This document shows positions 50,106-53,793 of a stretch of 53,793 nt of DNA, one piece after another. The notes below the pieces were generated by a model. It searched no databases and was not told the origin of the DNA. It was given only the letters and a program-made list of their open reading frames with translations. The translations under genes and the position numbers were made by a program. The stretch spans positions 1 to 53,793 of the forward strand of contig CAMDLH010000021.1 in assembly GCA_945901405.1 (NCBI GenBank), in the 5' to 3' direction. This stretch comes from Bordetella parapertussis. Lineage in GTDB: Bacteria; Pseudomonadota; Gammaproteobacteria; Burkholderiales; SG8-41. Position 1 is the stretch's first letter. The number at the start of each line of letters is the position of its first letter.

Positions 50106-53054
50106 ATGAATCGCAGAGCTTTTTTATCCAACGCGGGCACGCTGGCGGTTGCCGGCTGCGCGATTAACTTTTCGAGCGGGGTGTTGGCGCAGGATTTGCG
50201 CCCGGTGATCACGCCGCCGCAACTCACCGTCGCGCGCGGCGCGGATTCACCCGTTGTCGTGCAAGCGGTGCGCATCGAAGCGGAGTTAAGCGGCAGCCGC
50301 GCGCTGACCACGGTGGAGATGACGTTCTTCAATCCGAATGCGCGCGTGCTTGAAGGCGAGTTGCAGTTTCCGCTGCTCGACGGCCAGCAAGTCACGGGCA
50401 TCGCGCTCGACATTGACGGCAAGCTGCGCGAGGCGGTGCCGGTGGAAAAAGCCAAGGGCCAGCAGGTATTCGAAGACGTGATCCGCCAGCGCATTGACCC
50501 GGCGCTGCTGCAAACCACCATTGGCAACAACTACAAATTACGTGTGTATCCGCTGCCGGCGAACGGCACGCGCAGGGTGCTGCTGCGTTTTGCCGAGACG
50601 CTGCCCGCCACGGGCAACGGCTTGCGGCGATATCGTTTGCCGCTCGAGTACGCGCGTGACCTCGCGGGGTTTTCACTGCGTGTCACGGTGCGCGCGCCGG
50701 AAATCGCGCCGTCGCTGTCAGTCAAGCCCGATGGTCTTGAATTCAAGGTGCGCGGCGTCGATTACGAAGCGGAAATCACGCGCAAGGATTACGCCGCGCG
50801 CGGCATGCTGCAAATCGATCTGCCGGTGTCCACGCGGGCCGAAGTGCGTACTCAGGTGTTCGGCGAGCGCACGTATTTTGTGGCCGAAGTGCCCGCGCCG
50901 TCTGGTAACGGCAGAAACCGCAACGTGCCGGACATAGCCGGCATCGTGTGGGATGCCTCCGGCTCGGGTGCCGCGCGCGATCACAAGCGCGAAATCGCGT
51001 TGCTCGACGCGTATTTCAAACACATGCGCAACGGCGAAGCGCGCCTCGCGCGCGTGCGCAACGATCAGGAACCCGTCGAGCGCTTTCGCATCGTCAACGG
51101 TGATTGGGAGCCGCTGCGCCGTGCGCTTGAAACCACGCCGTACGATGGCGCGACCCGGTTGGGTGCGTTCACTCCAGAAAACGATGTGCGCGAATACCTG
51201 TTGTTCAGCGACGGGCTGGATAACTTCGGCGAGCAACCCTTCGCTAGACTCAACGTGCCGCTCTACACCATCAACACCGCCACGCGCGCCGATCACGTGC
51301 GCCTGCGTCAGCTTGCCGAAGCCAGCGGCGGGCGTTATGCCGATCTCACCGCGATCAGCGCCGCCGATGCCGCGCGCCGCTTGCTCACCAGCGAGCCGCG
51401 CATTCTGGATTTGCACGGCGATGGCGTTACGGCAATGGTGGCGTCCTCGCGTTACGCCGAGAACGGCCGCTGGCTGATCGCCGGCCAGTTGCAGGCGGAA
51501 AGCGGCAGTGTATCCGTCACTTACGCCAACCCGGCGTCGCGCGCAGGTTCGCTGGAAATTCGCATTCCCGTGCGCGCGGGTGCGAACGCCGACACGCTCG
51601 CCGCTGCCGCATGGGCGCAGATGCGCGTGGCCGAACTCGACGGCGAATATCGATTGAATCGCGCGGAGATACGCCGCCTCGGCATCGCCTTCAGCATGCC
51701 CACGCGCGAGACTTCGCTCATCGTGTTGGATCGCGTCGAAGACTACGTGCGGCACGAAATCGCCCCGCCCGCGGAACTGCGCGCCCAATACGACCGCCAG
51801 CGCCAGAGCTTGCACCTGCGCGCCGGACAGGAGCGCACGCAGCAACTGGACCGCGTGGTGCGCATGTTCAACGAAAAGATAGCGTGGTGGGAAAAGGAAT
51901 TTCCCAAAGGCGAGCGTGAGCGCAAGAACATCAAACCGGAAGCGCGCGCTGGCGGCGGCGGGCCGGGTGACGACTCGCGGTTCTTGGGCCGCGCGCAATC
52001 AGAGTCGCGGCGTGACGCGCCGGCCGAGGCATTGCAGGATCGTGCGCGGATGTCCCCGCCGCGCCCGGTGGCTGCTCCAGCGCCCGCTCGGATGGCCGAG
52101 ATGGCGGCAGGTGCGCTGACACAGTCCGCAGACAGCGTGGCTGCGTCCAGCAGCATCAGCATCCAATTAAAACGCGCCACACCCGACGCGCCGTACTTCA
52201 AGCGCTTTCGCGATGCGCGCAACGACGAGTTGTATCGCATCTATCTCGACGAGCGTCCCGCGTACCTCAATAGCACTGCGTTTTTCCTCGATGTCGCGGA
52301 CGTGTTTTTCGACAAGGGACTTGCGGCACTTGGAGTGCGTATTCTTACCAATCTTGCCGAGATGGATTTGGAGAACCGTCACATCCTGCGCATCCTCGGC
52401 TATCGGTTGTTGCAGGCAGGGCAACCCAAACTCGCGATCCCCGTGCTAGCGCGCGTGCTCGAACTCGCACCCAACGAGCCGCAGTCGTATCGCGACCTCG
52501 GACTCGCGCTGGCGGCGGATAAACAATGGCAGAAAGCCGTCGATAATCTCAACGAAGTGGTGATTCGCCCGTGGCACGGACGCTTTCCGGAGATCGAACT
52601 GATTGCGCTCGCCGAAATGAACGCCATCATCGCCACCGCCACGGCGGACGCGAGCCGCGTCGATCCGCGTTTGAAGCGCAACCTGCCGCTCGATCTCAGG
52701 GTGGTGATGACATGGGACGCCGACAACACCGACATCGACCTGTGGGTGACCGACCCCAACGGCGAAAAAGCCTACTACGGCAACCGGATTTCGTATCAAG
52801 GCGGACGCATGTCGCAGGATTTCACCGGCGGCTACGGGCCGGAGGAGTTTTCACTGAAGAAAGCCAAGACCGGCAAATACAAGGTTGAAGCGAATTTCTA
52901 CGGCCACAACCAGCAAGTCGTCGCCGGCGCCACCACGCTGCAAATGAAACTAGCCACCCACTTCGGCACGCGCGAAGTGAAGGAGCAAAGCGTGACGTTG
53001 CGGCTGAAAGGGCGCAGCGAAGTGGTGTTTGTGGGGGAGTTTGAGGTGAAGTGA
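50106..53054 (+). CDS. VIT/VWA protein with TPR region and DUF2135 end
   Basis: This 982-residue exported protein begins with a twin-arginine-like signal (NRRAFLSNAGTLAVAGC). Residues about 30-170 form a VIT domain (ALTTVEMTFFNPNARVLEGELQFPLLDGQQV, GQQVFEDVIRQRIDPALLQ). A VWA-like domain follows, with the MIDAS-type WDASGSGAARD near residue 283. A low-complexity linker (about 610-700) leads to TPR-like helices (about 735-820), and the last ~120 residues (VVMTWDADNTDIDLWVTDPNGEKAYYGN) match DUF2135/YfaP. AGGAGA precedes the ATG at 50106. The layout suggests an extracytoplasmic adhesion or scaffold protein; the function is unknown. Confidence 0.87.
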   Translation: MNRRAFLSNAGTLAVAGCAINFSSGVLAQDLRPVITPPQLTVARGADSPVVVQAVRIEAELSGSRALTTVEMTFFNPNARVLEGELQFPLLDGQQVTGIALDIDGKLREAVPVEKAKGQQVFEDVIRQRIDPALLQTTIGNNYKLRVYPLPANGTRRVLLRFAETLPATGNGLRRYRLPLEYARDLAGFSLRVTVRAPEIAPSLSVKPDGLEFKVRGVDYEAEITRKDYAARGMLQIDLPVSTRAEVRTQVFGERTYFVAEVPAPSGNGRNRNVPDIAGIVWDASGSGAARDHKREIALLDAYFKHMRNGEARLARVRNDQEPVERFRIVNGDWEPLRRALETTPYDGATRLGAFTPENDVREYLLFSDGLDNFGEQPFARLNVPLYTINTATRADHVRLRQLAEASGGRYADLTAISAADAARRLLTSEPRILDLHGDGVTAMVASSRYAENGRWLIAGQLQAESGSVSVTYANPASRAGSLEIRIPVRAGANADTLAAAAWAQMRVAELDGEYRLNRAEIRRLGIAFSMPTRETSLIVLDRVEDYVRHEIAPPAELRAQYDRQRQSLHLRAGQERTQQLDRVVRMFNEKIAWWEKEFPKGERERKNIKPEARAGGGGPGDDSRFLGRAQSESRRDAPAEALQDRARMSPPRPVAAPAPARMAEMAAGALTQSADSVAASSSISIQLKRATPDAPYFKRFRDARNDELYRIYLDERPAYLNSTAFFLDVADVFFDKGLAALGVRILTNLAEMDLENRHILRILGYRLLQAGQPKLAIPVLARVLELAPNEPQSYRDLGLALAADKQWQKAVDNLNEVVIRPWHGRFPEIELIALAEMNAIIATATADASRVDPRLKRNLPLDLRVVMTWDADNTDIDLWVTDPNGEKAYYGNRISYQGGRMSQDFTGGYGPEEFSLKKAKTGKYKVEANFYGHNQQVVAGATTLQMKLATHFGTREVKEQSVTLRLKGRSEVVFVGEFEVK

Positions 53055-53070
53055 GGCAGCACGCGGCGGC

Positions 53071-53697
53071 TCAGCGCAGGCCCGTTACGAATTCGCTGAG
53101 CGCTTCGATAAACAGTTCCGGGCGTTCCTCCTGCGGCACGTGACCGGTTTGCGCCAGCACTTTCAAATGAGAGCCTTTGATTTCGCGGTGAAAGCGATGG
53201 GCGTGTTCCAGCGGCACGACGCTGTCTTGCGCGCCCCACAAGATGAGTGCGGGCGCGGAAATAGTGGGGATTTGCGCGTTCAACGCTTCGAGGTTGGGCG
53301 GCGGGATATGTAGCGCCGTGCGTTCGAGTGCCGCGCGGCTGCCGGGCAGATCGGAAAAGTACGCATAGCGATGCACGCGCTCGGCGGTGACGCGCGAACT
53401 CACCGTGAAAATCCGCTCGAGCACAAAACGTGAGCGCGCGTGCGGCGGCCGCAGGTAGGCGAAAAATCGCCCCACGGGAGTGCGCAGCATGTCGATGAAA
53501 AACGGCAGGTTCTGCGGATAGCCTCCGCTGGAGATGAGCACCAGCCCGGCGAAACCGGCTGTCGTCTTGTTGTGTTGCGCATGCATGTAGGCGAGCAACG
53601 CCACGCCACCGCCGAACGAGTGGCCCACGAGGACTACGCGTTTTAACGTGTCCTTGCAGCAAGCGTGAATGAAATTGATTGACGCCTCTGTTAACTT
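53071..53697 (-). pseudogene. Alpha/beta hydrolase interrupted at the N-terminus
   Basis: The reverse-strand frame encodes most of an alpha/beta hydrolase: the nucleophile elbow VVLVGHSFGGG, LVLISSGGYPQNLPFF, the acid in LILWGAQDSVVPLEHAHRF and the His in LAQTGHVPQEERPELF. The family normally has another 60-80 residues before VVLVGHS, holding the oxyanion-hole strand, but homology stops about 15-25 residues upstream, near 53690. The frame then runs into DNA that looks like the end of an insertion sequence. So the gene is probably inactivated. Confidence 0.75.
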
Positions 53698-53732
53698 CAT
53701 CAGCGGGTTCAATCTGATGAGGAGCAGAGGCG
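53683..53732. repeat. Inverted repeat at a probable insertion-sequence end
   Basis: CGCCTCTG (53683-53690) and CAGAGGCG (53725-53732) are exact reverse complements, with a second partial pair TTCATCAG / CTGATGAG inside. The element lies between the broken hydrolase and the open frame at 53733. It could be a leader hairpin or part of a mobile-element terminus. Confidence 0.45.
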
Positions 53733-53793
53733 ATGGGCAAGATGACGGACATTACGCCAGTGATGGCGCAAGGCGGGAGCCTGCAAGAAATCT
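53733..53793 (+). CDS. Start of a possible transposase gene, cut by the window end
   Basis: An ATG at 53733 with GAGGAG (53718-53724 region) upstream opens a frame MGKMTDITPVMAQGGSLQEI that runs off the window. It is too short to identify. Because it points away from a hydrolase gene that is cut at this point, a mobile-element gene is the likeliest explanation, but this is inference. Confidence 0.4.
   Translation, partial: MGKMTDITPVMAQGGSLQEI

Noticed and set aside
1-53793. tRNA genes, rRNA genes, CRISPR arrays, prophage or plasmid origins.
   Set aside because: No cloverleaf-like sequences, spaced repeat arrays, phage structural genes or replication origins were recognised by eye.

Overview
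The window is high-GC chromosomal DNA from a betaproteobacterium, most likely of the order Burkholderiales. The evidence is the hemA-prfA-prmC...grxD housekeeping genes, an argH gene divergent from an algZ/algR-type two-component pair, and three orphan Bug/TctC periplasmic receptors, a family greatly expanded in that order. No rRNA, tRNA or CRISPR array was seen.

Layout. 1-3862: end of hemA, then prfA, a DMT-family permease and prmC. 3863-19752: a block of about 15.9 kb lies between prmC and grxD, which are usually adjacent in this group. It holds three Bug receptors, a flavin reductase, a cupin, two SDRs, a GNAT/DUF1778 toxin-antitoxin pair, a luciferase-like monooxygenase, a large unknown protein, an M20 peptidase, two paralogous amidohydrolases and two dehydrogenases. 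It looks like catabolic cargo for organic acids or amides. 19753-20105: grxD and its terminator. 20251-24772: a decaying region with a globin, a frameshifted Rieske oxygenase, a mosaic pseudogene (IS21 transposase start, xanthine dehydrogenase piece, DUF1989 piece), an intact MqsRA module and coding debris. 24773-32850: a probable sulfonate block with a periplasmic rhodanese, a TSUP exporter and two different sulfoacetaldehyde acetyltransferases (xsc) that flank a cobS-cobT pair. 32982-43013: GNAT, DUF2970, an HPD-less J-domain protein cut by a stop codon, DUF4124, LysR, a phosphotransferase-like protein, an asymmetric heterodimeric ABC exporter and a chromate transporter. 43027-49888: MazEF, argH, algZ, a phytanoyl-CoA dioxygenase placed inside the algZ-algR unit, algR, an unknown membrane protein and a YicG-type channel. 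50106-53793: a large VIT/VWA/TPR/DUF2135 protein, then a hydrolase cut at its N-terminus by what looks like an insertion sequence running off the window.

The most unusual signal is not a gene. A conserved AT-rich motif of about 30 bp, core TAAAAACAATANTTAYGA, recurs at least nine times on both strands, only between or at the very edges of genes, in otherwise GC-rich DNA. I do not recognise it. Other points of interest are an SDR without its catalytic Tyr/Lys, several frameshifted or interrupted genes, and operator palindromes in front of all three toxin-antitoxin modules.
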